Shown here: positions 15,306 through 25,871 of the stretch, piece by piece
Numbering within the stretch: the stretch's first letter is position 1
Layout: each line of letters opens with the position of its first letter
NCBI RefSeq assembly: GCF_002916655.1
Contig: NZ_PPSM01000057.1
Coordinates: forward strand, 1-64,000
Direction of reading: 5' to 3'
Source of the DNA: Novosphingobium sp. HII-3
GTDB lineage: Bacteria; Pseudomonadota; Alphaproteobacteria; Sphingomonadales; Sphingomonadaceae
Length of the DNA: 64,000 nucleotides
Position numbers and translations under genes: made by a program
Notes under the pieces: generated by a model
What the model saw: the letters and a program-made list of their open reading frames with translations, nothing else
Told to the model about the DNA's origin: nothing
The model's database searches: none

Positions 15306-16729
15306 GCCGCCCCCTTTCTGATCGGGACCACGTTGTCGGCGGCAGCCGGTGTCAGCCGAGCCGCAATGTCCGATGCCGACAATCCAGCCGCGCGCAGCAC
15401 GTCCAGCGCTGCCGCCAGCGGGTCCACCTGTACCGGTGCGTCGGTTTTGCCCGTGATGAAATCGGCCCATGCCTGCATCACAGCCACGCGCTGATCGCGA
15501 TACGATCCCCGCTGATATGCCAGCGACGTAGTGCCACCGACTGCATGTGCCAGCACGGCTTCTGCCACCTCGAACTGCACTTCGCCCCGGTCGGCAGCCC
15601 ACGTTCGAAAGGTAGATCGCAAACCGTGCGGCACGGCAGGACGCTTTGATGCCTGATCGATCCAGCCAGCCTCACCGGCTGCCAGTGCGGCGGCGTGCAT
15701 GTCTCTCATGACCTTACTGAGCGCCATGTCGGACAAAGCGCCGTCTCTCGGTGCAGGAAATACCAGCGAGACACCGGCGCGCCGTGGCAGGCTGTTCAAC
15801 AGGTCGATTGCAGCATCCGACAGCGGGACCACATGCGGCCTGCGATTCGGGTCGCGCGACATCTTCGAGTTTTCGACCGGAATCGACCATGTGCGAGCCG
15901 CAAGGTCCACCTGCCCCCACGTCATCGCGCGGACCTCCCCTGATCGCACGCACGTTAGCGCCAGAAACTCTACAGCCCGCGCCGCAATGCCTTCCTTGTC
16001 GCGCAGCGCCGCGAACCATTCAGCCACCTGCTCCACCGGAACAGCAGGCTGCGGACCTCTACGGCCTGCGGCGTCCATTATCTGCGCGTTGCGGAGTGAT
16101 CGCCAATGCGCGTGCGCATCGGGACGCGCGGGGTTGAGACGGTCGCGGTCTCGAAGGCCCTCATCGATTGCGGCACCGATAATCGCGCCGACGCGCTGGA
16201 CCACCTTGCGCGCGGTTTCCCGCTTCGTCGAGTAGATGGGCTCCATTATCTGCTGAATATGACCTTCGGTTATGTCGTTCACGCGGACCTTGCCGATCAC
16301 AGGGAAAGCGTAGTCTCGAAGGGTCGCCATCCACAGCTTCGCCGCTTTGGGCGTTTTAAACGTGGACGCCCGGTTCTCCATGTATTGCGCGGTATACTTG
16401 GCGAATGTGATACGCCGCGCAACCGCCGCCCGTGCCTTCTCAGCCTCCTGCCGGTCCTGTTCGATCGGATCGACGCCCGCCTTCACCTTGGCGTACGCAT
16501 CCCGAGCGGACTGGCGAGCCGCCGCCAGCGATACGGCTGGATATGGGCCTAGCGCCATCTGGCGAGCCTTACCGTGCAGCTTGAACCGAAACACCCACGT
16601 GATTGCGCCAGTGTCGAACATGCGAGCGTAGAGACCGCGAGCGCCGTCCACTCGGACTGCATTCAACCCCGGCGGCAAATCAGGGTTCGTCGGCTTCCAT
16701 TTTCGCAGTTCGGCATCGGTCTCGATCAT
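15302..16729 (-). CDS. int: P4-type tyrosine integrase
   Basis: The 475-residue integrase has the N-terminal arm-binding DUF4102 region (PDLPPGLNAVRVDGARGLYARM, HGKARQMALGPYPAVSLAAAR), a core-binding domain (TAQYMENRASTFKTPKAAKLW) and a catalytic domain. The catalytic arginine is in CVRSGEVRAMTWGQVD near residue 261, the HxLRxxFRTWA motif near 366 (HGLRSTFRTWA), and the nucleophile Tyr in AYQRGSY near 406. Length and motifs fit integrases that target tRNA genes. The gene sits at the attR end and reads away from it. It is an intact catalytic frame. Confidence 0.95.
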   Translation of the reverse strand: MIETDAELRKWKPTNPDLPPGLNAVRVDGARGLYARMFDTGAITWVFRFKLHGKARQMALGPYPAVSLAAARQSARDAYAKVKAGVDPIEQDRQEAEKARAAVARRITFAKYTAQYMENRASTFKTPKAAKLWMATLRDYAFPVIGKVRVNDITEGHIQQIMEPIYSTKRETARKVVQRVGAIIGAAIDEGLRDRDRLNPARPDAHAHWRSLRNAQIMDAAGRRGPQPAVPVEQVAEWFAALRDKEGIAARAVEFLALTCVRSGEVRAMTWGQVDLAARTWSIPVENSKMSRDPNRRPHVVPLSDAAIDLLNSLPRRAGVSLVFPAPRDGALSDMALSKVMRDMHAAALAAGEAGWIDQASKRPAVPHGLRSTFRTWAADRGEVQFEVAEAVLAHAVGGTTSLAYQRGSYRDQRVAVMQAWADFITGKTDAPVQVDPLAAALDVLRAAGLSASDIAARLTPAAADNVVPIRKGAA

Positions 16730-16745
16730 GGCTCACCGGCTCTAG

Positions 16746-16766
16746 TGTCACACCTACTGTCACACT
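16746..16766 (+). promoter_or_regulatory. Right pair of TGTCACAC repeats (putative integrase arm sites)
   Basis: TGTCACACC (16746-16754) and TGTCACACT (16758-16766) repeat the left module (10310-10330) in the same orientation and with the same 12-bp step. They lie 16 bp upstream of the integrase start, so binding here could also repress int. Confidence 0.5.
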
Positions 16767-16927
16767 TTTACGCGATAGGGCCTGATCGGCAAAGCGCTCA
16801 TTTGATCGGGGTGAGCGATTGGACAGATTATGGCCGAATGAGCAAAAAAATGGCTCTATACCGCTGTTTTAACTCGACAAATTATCCGTTGAGTAACTTC
16901 GCGCCGGGTTAAGACCCCGCCGATTCA

Positions 16928-16942
16928 GGGGGGGCGGGGGGG
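16928..16942 (+). repeat. G7CG7 tract, predicted G-quadruplex
   Basis: GGGGGGGCGGGGGGG contains four GGG tracts separated by single bases, matching the strictest G-quadruplex pattern. It lies 33 bp from attR inside the element. Function is unknown. Confidence 0.55.
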
Positions 16943-16975
16943 CCTATTTGATCGGCCCTGATCCCCCTATCTGGC

Positions 16976-16995
16976 TCCTACTCGGGGAGCCAACT
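16976..16995 (+). repeat. attR core: 20-bp direct repeat
   Basis: An exact copy of the 20 bases at 10248-10267, but without the rest of the tRNA. It marks the far end of the element; DNA right of it is host. Confidence 0.9.
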
Positions 16996-17285
16996 TCTTC
17001 CAGACAATCCAGCGTAATCGATCCCTTCGGGGTGCTGATTGTCTCCGGCCAAGCGGCAGGGAAGACATTATGCGTCTTCGCGGATCGCTGCCCCAGCTTC
17101 CTGACAGACGATTCCTACACCCACAGCGGCATCGCGATCCCTCTTCGGCAAGCCGCTTCTGATCCGCACCTTCGATTACTTCGCGAGCCTCTTGTCGGTG
17201 CGTTGGCCACTGACAGCCTTCATGCCTTTGTTCGTCATTCGCAGTTCGCCACTGGAGGCGCTCTGCAGCAGCCGGAAGAAGAGGT
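16996..17285. other. Intergenic DNA right of the element
   Basis: No convincing gene, RNA or repeat is visible in the 290 bp between attR and the PilZ-protein gene. Together with the non-coding end of the element (16730-16975) this gives about 555 bp without a protein gene. The element side holds the integrase promoter, the right arm repeats and the G7CG7 tract. Confidence 0.5.
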
Positions 17286-17798
17286 TTAATCGCGGAGACT
17301 GCCCTCGAAAGCCGAGCGGGCCGGAAGAAGCGACCGCGACAACGCTGAGGTGGCGTGCGTAGCCAGAACGTAGGCGCCGAATGCCACGGCTATGACCACC
17401 ACCGCCCACTCTGCCAATCGCGCAAAATATCTGCTTCGATGATGCTGGAGGTCTGCGGAAATCCTCGGTCGCAGTGCAACGTCGTCGCGCGGCTTCGCGC
17501 GGCGATCATTGCCGTTAGTCTCTCCTGGGCGCTCCGCGAGGAGCTGCTCTGCATCGATTTTACTCTGGCTCCGGATCCCGAAGCGCCCTTCCCTGCTCCA
17601 CCGAACTTGTCCGACAATGCAGGAATGTCCCCGGCGTACCTCGATGAAGGTACCCCTCGCCGGTGGCTGGTGGGACTCCAACATAAGGCCCCGCGTCGAG
17701 ACATTACGGATGATGACGTCTGACCAGCCCGCATCGCAACGAAGACGAGCCGTGAGATGAACGGCGCGACGCGGTTCCCTTTGTCTGAACGACCCCAT
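17286..17798 (-). CDS. PilZ-domain protein with C-terminal membrane segment
   Basis: The 170-residue protein starts MGSFRQREPRRAV and has the PilZ signature: an arginine cluster (RQREPRRAV) and NVSTRGLML, matching the RxxxR and (D/N)xSxxG motifs that bind c-di-GMP. A linker with basic residues is followed by one transmembrane helix (AEWAVVVIAVAFGAYVLA) near the C terminus, so it is likely a C-tail-anchored receptor. The longer frame to 17930 lacks PilZ similarity. It lies just beyond the tRNA-Asn element, and the EAL gene is on the other side. Confidence 0.78.
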   Translation of the reverse strand: MGSFRQREPRRAVHLTARLRCDAGWSDVIIRNVSTRGLMLESHQPPARGTFIEVRRGHSCIVGQVRWSREGRFGIRSQSKIDAEQLLAERPGETNGNDRRAKPRDDVALRPRISADLQHHRSRYFARLAEWAVVVIAVAFGAYVLATHATSALSRSLLPARSAFEGSLRD

Positions 17799-17980
17799 GC
17801 TTCCCAGTAGAACATAAAAGTTAATGAAGCGTTCTGTCCCTCGATCAGACTGCAATCGAAGGCAAAGGGCAGACGCGGGAACCCGCCGGGACCTGTGAGG
17901 TGACCGCATTTGTTCTTGAGGAAGATGCAAGCGGTTCTGGACGTGTCTCGCTCAGGCATCTTGCGCCGATAGCGGGAGCG

Positions 17981-18008
17981 GGAGCGGGATCACCTCAGCG
18001 CCCGCTCC
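17981..18008 (-). terminator. Hairpin after the SDR gene
   Basis: GGAGCGGG (17981-17988) pairs with CCCGCTCC (18001-18008), a perfect 8-bp GC stem, 50 bp after the SDR stop. No T-run follows on the minus strand, so intrinsic termination is only possible. Confidence 0.4.
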
Positions 18009-18057
18009 CCCGGCTTTCTCAAGGTGGTGACCCCGCAAGACCGGCCAGCGCCATCGC

Positions 18058-18909
18058 TCAACCGTTGACGATGATGCCGCCGTTCGGATGCAGAACCTGC
18101 CCGCTCATGTAGCTGGCGTCGTCGCACGCGAGGAACAGGAAGGACGGGGCCACCTCGTTGGGCTGCCCCGGACGGCCCATGGGTGTGCTTTCACCGAAAT
18201 GCTCCAGCTTGTCCGGCGTGGCCCCGCCGCAGGGGTTCAGCGGCGTCCAGATCGGACCCGGGGCAACGGCGTTCACACGAATACCGTGCTCGATGAGGTT
18301 TTCGGACAGCGACCGCGTGAAGGCGGTGATGGCGCCCTTGGTCGAGCTGTAGTCGAGCAGTTCCTTGCTGCCCTGGTACATGGTTACGCTCGTGCAGTTG
18401 ATGATCGCGGCGCCGGCGGAAAGATGCGGACGAACCGCCTGCGTCATGAAGAACATGCCGAAGATGTTGGTCTGGAAGGTGCGGCGCAGCTGCTCCTCCG
18501 AAATGTCCATGATGTCCTTGTCGGGATGTTGCTCGCCGGCGTTGTTCACGAGGATGTCGATGCGACCGAACGCCGCCAGCGTCTCTTCCGCGACTTTCTC
18601 GCACATCTTGCGCGAGCCGACGTCCGCGCGCACGGTGATCGCCCGTCGCCCTTCCGCCTCGACGATCCGCTTCGTCTCCGCGGCGTCATCGTCTTCGAGC
18701 AAGTAGACGATGGTTATGTCCGCGCCCTCTCGCGCATAGAGCGCGGCCACGGCACGCCCGATGCCGCTGTCGGCGCCCGTGATGACCGCGACCTTCCCCT
18801 GCAGCCGGCCCGATCCGGGATACCGTGGCTGCCACTCCGGCTTGGGTTCGAGAGTGCTCTCGTGGCCCGGTAGCGGGTCTTCGTGGATCATCTCGTTGGT
18901 CTCGGTCAT
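18058..18909 (-). CDS. SDR oxidoreductase of the stress-related (YghA/GsiB-neighbour) type
   Basis: A 283-residue short-chain dehydrogenase with a long N-terminal extension (HEDPLPGHESTLEPKPEWQP) seen in 'glucose/ribitol-dehydrogenase-like' SDRs. Motifs: TGADSGIG, NNAGEQ, CTSVTMYQG with the catalytic Ser, and YSSTKGA. This group is often found with general-stress genes in alphaproteobacteria. Substrate is unknown. The ATG at 18909 follows AGGAGATACAC, a strong ribosome binding site, so the upstream in-frame ATG at 18978 is not used. Confidence 0.88.
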   Translation of the reverse strand: MTETNEMIHEDPLPGHESTLEPKPEWQPRYPGSGRLQGKVAVITGADSGIGRAVAALYAREGADITIVYLLEDDDAAETKRIVEAEGRRAITVRADVGSRKMCEKVAEETLAAFGRIDILVNNAGEQHPDKDIMDISEEQLRRTFQTNIFGMFFMTQAVRPHLSAGAAIINCTSVTMYQGSKELLDYSSTKGAITAFTRSLSENLIEHGIRVNAVAPGPIWTPLNPCGGATPDKLEHFGESTPMGRPGQPNEVAPSFLFLACDDASYMSGQVLHPNGGIIVNG

Positions 18910-19009
18910 GTGTATCTCCTTTCCAGATGGAACGAAGGCACCGCGGCGCGGTTTCCCCGCGCCTGCCGTTCGTCGCATCTGCGGAGCCTTCGACGGAGAA
19001 CGCAGGCCT

Positions 19010-20359
19010 TCAGAGATTCACGAACCAGAGCCCGGCGGCAATGGCACAGGTCAGGACGAGGAGCCCTTGCGCCGATCGACGGAACCGCTGCGGCGGTATC
19101 GGCGCCAGAGCGATCAGCACGGCAAGAAGCGAGCCCAGCCAGAAGATCGCGGCCAGCGGCGCCTCGTTGCCAAGGGCGAACCGTGCGGCCAGCGAGAGCG
19201 CCAGCGCCGAGGGCATGCCCCAGACGACCGCGTCCCAAGCCTTGAGCAGCCGGGGCTCGTCATGCCCGCGGCGGCGGCGCTTGCCGAGCCAGATGTACGT
19301 GCCGGTCGCGCAGATCGCCGTCAGGGCCAGCCCGAACAGGACATAGGCCATCTTGACCGGAAGGCCGCCGAAATTGCCGAAATGAAGCCGATAGTTGGAC
19401 GCGGCGATCTGCTGCCCCACCTCTCCGTCGGAAAGTCCGGCCGTGGCGATGAAGCGGCCTTGCCCGTCGAAGCGATAGGTTTCGCCGAAAATCAGGCGAC
19501 GCTCGTGGAGCGCGGAAACCTGGATCTCCTGCCCCCGGGTGAGCGGATCGTGCAAGGTGACGTACGTGATGGTGCGCGAGGGATGCTGGCGCGCCATATA
19601 GCCTAGCGCCGCCGCCACGTTCGGCGCCGGGGCCGCGCTGGCGTCATGCTCGCCCTCCTCGCCGAAAAGGGGCGCGTAGACCGCTTCGATGTCGCCGTCA
19701 TGATCGAGCGCGGCGATGGTGAAGGCGGTGACAGTCGCAAGGCCGATGACGGCTCCGGTCAGGGCGACGGCCACGGAAAACGGGAGAGTCCAGACGCTCA
19801 TCCGGTTGTGCCAGTCGGCAAGGGCCACGCCGTTGCCGTTGCGCGCGCGCAGCAGGAAGGCATCGCGGAAGATGCGCGGGTGAGCGACCACGCCCGAGAG
19901 GGCAAGCGCAAGCATCATGACGCCGAGGATGCCGACGATGGTGATGCCCACGAGCGCCGGCAGGTTGAGCGTATAATGCAGCGCGACGAGGAAGTCCGAC
20001 CAGGCGATCTCCTCGGCATTGGCAAGCGTTCCATCCGTGTTCACGTGGGTCGCGCGGGTGTCGGTGGTGATGGTCGTGCGCGGCAGTTCGGGCACCGGCA
20101 TGTGAACGTAGAGGTGCGTCGTGGTAGGCCCGCCGCGCTCGGCATCCAGTGCCGCCTCCACGCCCCGCTGTACAGCCTGCGGGGTGATGGTGCTCATTTC
20201 GGGGGCACGCACCTGCTCCACCCGCTGCATCTCGGCAAAGAAGACGGCGAGGGTTCCGGTGAGGCTGACGAGGTAAAGCAGCGCTCCGCCGAGGAGGCCG
20301 ATGGCGGCATGCGCGGACAGGGCCCGCTTGACGGTGGAAGGTTCAGGCGCAGTCGTCAT
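19010..20359 (-). CDS. PepSY-associated TM protein (FoxB/PiuB-like)
   Basis: The 449-residue inner-membrane protein has four or five hydrophobic segments. They include IGLLGGALLYLVSLTGTLAVFF near the N terminus, a TIVGILGVMMLALALSGVV helix, a WTLPFSVAVALTGAVIG helix and a VKMAYVLFGLALTAIC helix. Conserved membrane-adjacent histidines are seen in SAHAAIG, VALHYTL, DWHNRM and RLHFGNFGG. PepSY-TM proteins of this form are linked to siderophore iron reduction. The gene overlaps the upstream membrane gene by 4 nt, and a Fur-like box lies before the operon. A TonB-dependent receptor, often adjacent, is missing here. Confidence 0.82.
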   Translation of the reverse strand: MTTAPEPSTVKRALSAHAAIGLLGGALLYLVSLTGTLAVFFAEMQRVEQVRAPEMSTITPQAVQRGVEAALDAERGGPTTTHLYVHMPVPELPRTTITTDTRATHVNTDGTLANAEEIAWSDFLVALHYTLNLPALVGITIVGILGVMMLALALSGVVAHPRIFRDAFLLRARNGNGVALADWHNRMSVWTLPFSVAVALTGAVIGLATVTAFTIAALDHDGDIEAVYAPLFGEEGEHDASAAPAPNVAAALGYMARQHPSRTITYVTLHDPLTRGQEIQVSALHERRLIFGETYRFDGQGRFIATAGLSDGEVGQQIAASNYRLHFGNFGGLPVKMAYVLFGLALTAICATGTYIWLGKRRRRGHDEPRLLKAWDAVVWGMPSALALSLAARFALGNEAPLAAIFWLGSLLAVLIALAPIPPQRFRRSAQGLLVLTCAIAAGLWFVNL

Positions 20360-20937
20360 GCGGCGATCCCGGCGGCAAGAGCAGGCAGAAGGGGAAGGCT
20401 TGCGAGGGCCAGTATCTTAAGCTGCCCTTGGCGGTCCGCCCGCATCAGCACCGCATAGGTGATGAGTGCCCAGACCAGCGGGGCCGCCATCAGCGCCGTG
20501 ACCAGCGCGTTGGCGGTGCTCCAGCCCAGGGCTTTTCCGAGCTGCACCAGTGCCAGCGCCGCTCCGACAGAAGGGACGAGCGGCAGGACGGCGACCAGCA
20601 GAAAGGTGATCAGGCGGCGACCTGTCCGTCGCGGTTCGTTGCCTTCCGGCAGCATCCCCGCCCGTCGGTTTGACGCAGGCGACCGCGCCGCAGGAGCCGT
20701 CAGAGCGGCAACAGCGAGCAGGACGAAAGCCGCGCCCATGGCCCACAGGGCCGAGACCGTCGAGCCCCAGGCGCCGGCCCCGGCCCAGCCCCCGGCGACG
20801 GAAGCCGCCAGCAGGCCCCAGCCCAGCGTATTCAGCACCGAGGACCGCTTCGCGCGCGACCACGCAAAGCGCAGCGTGCCGATCCCGAGGACGGCGGCCA
20901 GCGCAGAAGCGGCGATCAAGGCATCCGTCGCCATCAT
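20356..20937 (-). CDS. Small polytopic membrane protein of the PepSY operon (193 aa)
   Basis: A 193-residue hydrophobic protein with about five transmembrane stretches (for example ALIAASALAAVLGIGTL, ALWAMGAAFVLLAVAAL, LITFLLVAVLPLVPSVG, ALVTALMAAPLVWALI and LALASLPLLPALAAG). It has a cytoplasmic arginine-rich loop in the middle. No catalytic motif is visible. It sits immediately upstream of the PepSY gene (ATGA overlap), and a Fur-like dyad lies 110 bp upstream of its start. It probably works with the PepSY protein in iron uptake. Family unknown. Confidence 0.75.
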   Translation of the reverse strand: MMATDALIAASALAAVLGIGTLRFAWSRAKRSSVLNTLGWGLLAASVAGGWAGAGAWGSTVSALWAMGAAFVLLAVAALTAPAARSPASNRRAGMLPEGNEPRRTGRRLITFLLVAVLPLVPSVGAALALVQLGKALGWSTANALVTALMAAPLVWALITYAVLMRADRQGQLKILALASLPLLPALAAGIAA

Positions 20938-21045
20938 TCAGCGCCGGGCCTGGCGGAAAGACTGATGCACGGCGGCACGGCCACAAGGAGGGCAGGCAAG
21001 TTTCGACAACGCACTCGGGTCCCCTGACGTTTATCCGCGAGCCTT

Positions 21046-21066
21046 TAATGCGAGTTACTTGCATTA
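21046..21066 (-). promoter_or_regulatory. Fur-box-like dyad upstream of the membrane/PepSY operon
   Basis: AATGCGAG, a 3-bp gap (TTA), then CTTGCATT, inside an imperfect 21-bp dyad whose outer arms TAATGC/GCATTA are perfect. This matches alphaproteobacterial Fur-type boxes (AATGCGA...TTGCATT). It is 109 bp upstream of the first gene of the PepSY operon. Confidence 0.6.
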
Positions 21067-21077
21067 ACAAGGTCGTC

Positions 21078-21115
21078 AAAAAAGAAGGAGCCCCGGGCGA
21101 TGCCGAGGCTCCTTC
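21078..21115 (-). terminator. Intrinsic terminator of secA
   Basis: On the minus strand GAAGGAGCC and GGCTCCTTC form a 9-bp perfect stem, and six T residues follow (21083-21078). It lies 40 bp after the secA stop. Confidence 0.9.
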
Positions 21116-21154
21116 GATTTCGTCAGCCGCGACCGCGAGCCGGCGCGAAGGCCG

Positions 21155-23887
<2,733 letters not shown>

Positions 23888-23991
23888 GGCGGGGAATCCC
23901 TGTTTTCGTGAATGCGTATGATCGATGTGCGCGCGCCGCAGCGAGGCTGGGCGCGAAAAGGTCGCGAGAAAGCGAGGAATGCGCGAACGCG

Positions 23992-24270
23992 CTATTCGTG
24001 CGCGCGGTCTATGCCGGTCAGGACCGTCCTGACGACGATCGGAGTCGGCTCGGCAGTCCGCAAGGGTGCCTGGCGGCGCGTGTTGCGCAGACCGGGTTCC
24101 GGCAGGCGCGCCAATGCGACGGGAGCCCGTGGTGACTTTGCGGCTGTACGTTCGAACGCTGCGGAGACCTGCTGGGCGGCCATCTGCGCAACCCGCGCTT
24201 CGGCAGGGCCGATCTGCGCGGCAAAGCCCGTAAGCAGGGCAAGCAGGGTCAGGAGCAGGCGATGTGCCAT
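23992..24270 (-). CDS. Small secreted hypothetical protein (92 aa)
   Basis: A 92-residue frame opens with a clear signal peptide ([18 protein letters not shown], then a likely AEA cleavage site near residue 25). The mature part is proline/arginine-rich ([33 protein letters not shown]). It lies 104 bp upstream of secA on the same strand and divergent from argJ. The product could be a small periplasmic protein of unknown role. No homologue is recognised, so spurious translation cannot be excluded. Confidence 0.5.
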   Translation of the reverse strand: MAHRLLLTLLALLTGFAAQIGPAEARVAQMAAQQVSAAFERTAAKSPRAPVALARLPEPGLRNTRRQAPLRTAEPTPIVVRTVLTGIDRAHE

Positions 24271-24642
24271 CAGCTCGTCAGATAGGGTCGATGACGGGAT
24301 GTGTCCACATGCGTTTGCGGTGAACGCCTCGCAGCACGGCTTTCACGCCCTCGACAGCACTGCCGGGATCGGGCGGAAAGACTATCGGCTGCGCCAAACA
24401 ATGGCCTGGAATACAGGTAACTCCCTTCTTCACGCTTTCCTACAACTCTCCTGGAAATGTAGCGTCCATTCGGTGCCCCTGCCCCGACCTATCCCGCATC
24501 CCGCCACCGTCTGCACCCAGGCCTCCATGAACCGCAAGGCCTTGCTTCAGGACCGTGTAAACCGTGTAAACCTCTCGCAGCGGGTAACCCTCACCCCAAG
24601 CTCCCTTGACCTCCAACGCGCACGCGCTAGGCACCCTGCACC
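24271..24642. other. 372-bp divergent intergenic region, secA side to argJ
   Basis: No gene is recognised. Near argJ there is a tandem 9-bp repeat, ACCGTGTAA at 24552-24560 and 24561-24569, followed by ACC. The region should hold the argJ promoter and the promoter of the small secreted-protein gene. Confidence 0.5.
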
Positions 24643-25869
24643 ATGGCCTACACCGTTTCTCCGCTCGCCTCTCCCTTCCCTGTTCTGCCCGATATCGCGG
24701 GTGCTACGCCGCACGCCGTCCGTGCGGGATACAAGGACTGGGGGCGATGCGACCTGACCTACGTCACCCTTGATGAAGGCACGACGGTCGCTGGCGTCTT
24801 CACCCGAAATCTCTGCTGCTCCAGCGAAGTAGAACTCGGCCGCGCGAATATCACGCAGGGCCATGCCCGCGCCCTCGTGGTGAACGCCGGCAATTCCAAC
24901 GCCTTCACCGGTTACCGTGGCCGGGAGGCGGTGGAGCAGATCATGGACCAGGTCGCCGCCCATCTCGGCTGCGCGAGGGAGCAGGTCTTCGTCTCATCGA
25001 CCGGTGTGATCGGCGTGCCCCTCCCGAAGGACAAGGCGCGCGAAGGCGTCGCCAAGGCTCTCCTCGCAGAGCCATGCTCGTGGGAAGAGGCGGCGAACAC
25101 CATCGCGACGACGGACACTTTCGCCAAGGGTGCCACGGCAACGGCGATGATCGGCGACACGAAAGTCACGATCAGCGCCATCATCAAGGGTTCTGGCATG
25201 ATCGCGCCCGACATGGCGACGATGCTGGGCTACATCTTCACCGATGCCGCCGTGGAACCCGCCTTCCTGCAACAGTGCCTCTCGGCCGCGAACGAGCGCA
25301 CGTTCTCCTGCATCACCGTTGATTCGGACACCTCGACCAGCGACACCGTGCTCGCCTTCGCGACGGGCAAGGCCGGTAACACGCCGCTCGCCTCGTTCGA
25401 AAGCGCCGGCGCGGACGCCTTTGCAGCGGCGATTCACGACGTCTGCCTGCAGCTGTCCCACCTCGTCGTCCGGGACGGCGAAGGGGCCCAGAAGTTCATC
25501 GCCGTAAGCGTCACCGGCGCCGTTTCGGACGAGAGCGCCCGCAAGGTCGGCATGGCCATCGCCAACTCGCCGCTGGTCAAGACCGCCATCGCCGGGGAGG
25601 ATGCGAACTGGGGCCGCGTGGTGATGGCCGTGGGCAAGGCGGGTGAGCCCGCCGACCGTGACAGGCTCTCCATCGGCTTCGGCGGCACATGGGCCGCCCG
25701 TGAGGGGCTGCCGCTGGCCGACTACGACGAAGCGCCCGTCGCCGCACACCTCAAGGGGCAGGACATCTCCATCGAAGTGGACCTCGGTCTCGGCGACGGT
25801 GCGGCGACTGTCTGGACCTGCGACCTTACGCACGGGTACATCTCGATCAACGCGGACTACAGGAGCTGA
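24643..25869 (+). CDS. argJ: Bifunctional glutamate N-acetyltransferase ArgJ
   Basis: ArgJ transfers acetyl from N-acetylornithine to glutamate (and in bifunctional forms uses acetyl-CoA), in arginine biosynthesis. The 408-residue protein has the self-cleavage site GMIAPDMATMLGY, with the nucleophile Thr193 in ATML at residues 192-195. It also has the family's NSNAFTG motif and the C-terminal DLTHGYISINADYRS end. It is followed after 2 bp by a GST gene and then an IMPase-like gene, apparently one operon. Start ATG at 24643. Confidence 0.95.
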   Translation: MAYTVSPLASPFPVLPDIAGATPHAVRAGYKDWGRCDLTYVTLDEGTTVAGVFTRNLCCSSEVELGRANITQGHARALVVNAGNSNAFTGYRGREAVEQIMDQVAAHLGCAREQVFVSSTGVIGVPLPKDKAREGVAKALLAEPCSWEEAANTIATTDTFAKGATATAMIGDTKVTISAIIKGSGMIAPDMATMLGYIFTDAAVEPAFLQQCLSAANERTFSCITVDSDTSTSDTVLAFATGKAGNTPLASFESAGADAFAAAIHDVCLQLSHLVVRDGEGAQKFIAVSVTGAVSDESARKVGMAIANSPLVKTAIAGEDANWGRVVMAVGKAGEPADRDRLSIGFGGTWAAREGLPLADYDEAPVAAHLKGQDISIEVDLGLGDGAATVWTCDLTHGYISINADYRS

Positions 25870-25871
25870 AC

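Larger units (their letters stand above)
10248..16995. mobile_element. 6.7 kb integrated element at tRNA-Asn
   Basis: Perfect 20-bp direct repeats, one in the 3' end of tRNA-Asn (10248-10267) and one at 16976-16995, bound a block whose genes all read leftward. It carries a tyrosine integrase, a GTG-start gene, an AlpA-like HTH, a DUF3987 ATPase and five small unknown genes in a dense operon. There are no capsid, tail, conjugation or resistance genes. This looks like a small integrative or satellite-type element. Which it is cannot be told from sequence alone. Confidence 0.85.

Noticed and set aside
14706..15602. 298-residue minus frame extending into the integrase gene
   Set aside because: Its first third overlaps the integrase C-terminal coding region. 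A GTG at 15305 that overlaps the integrase stop is the better start.
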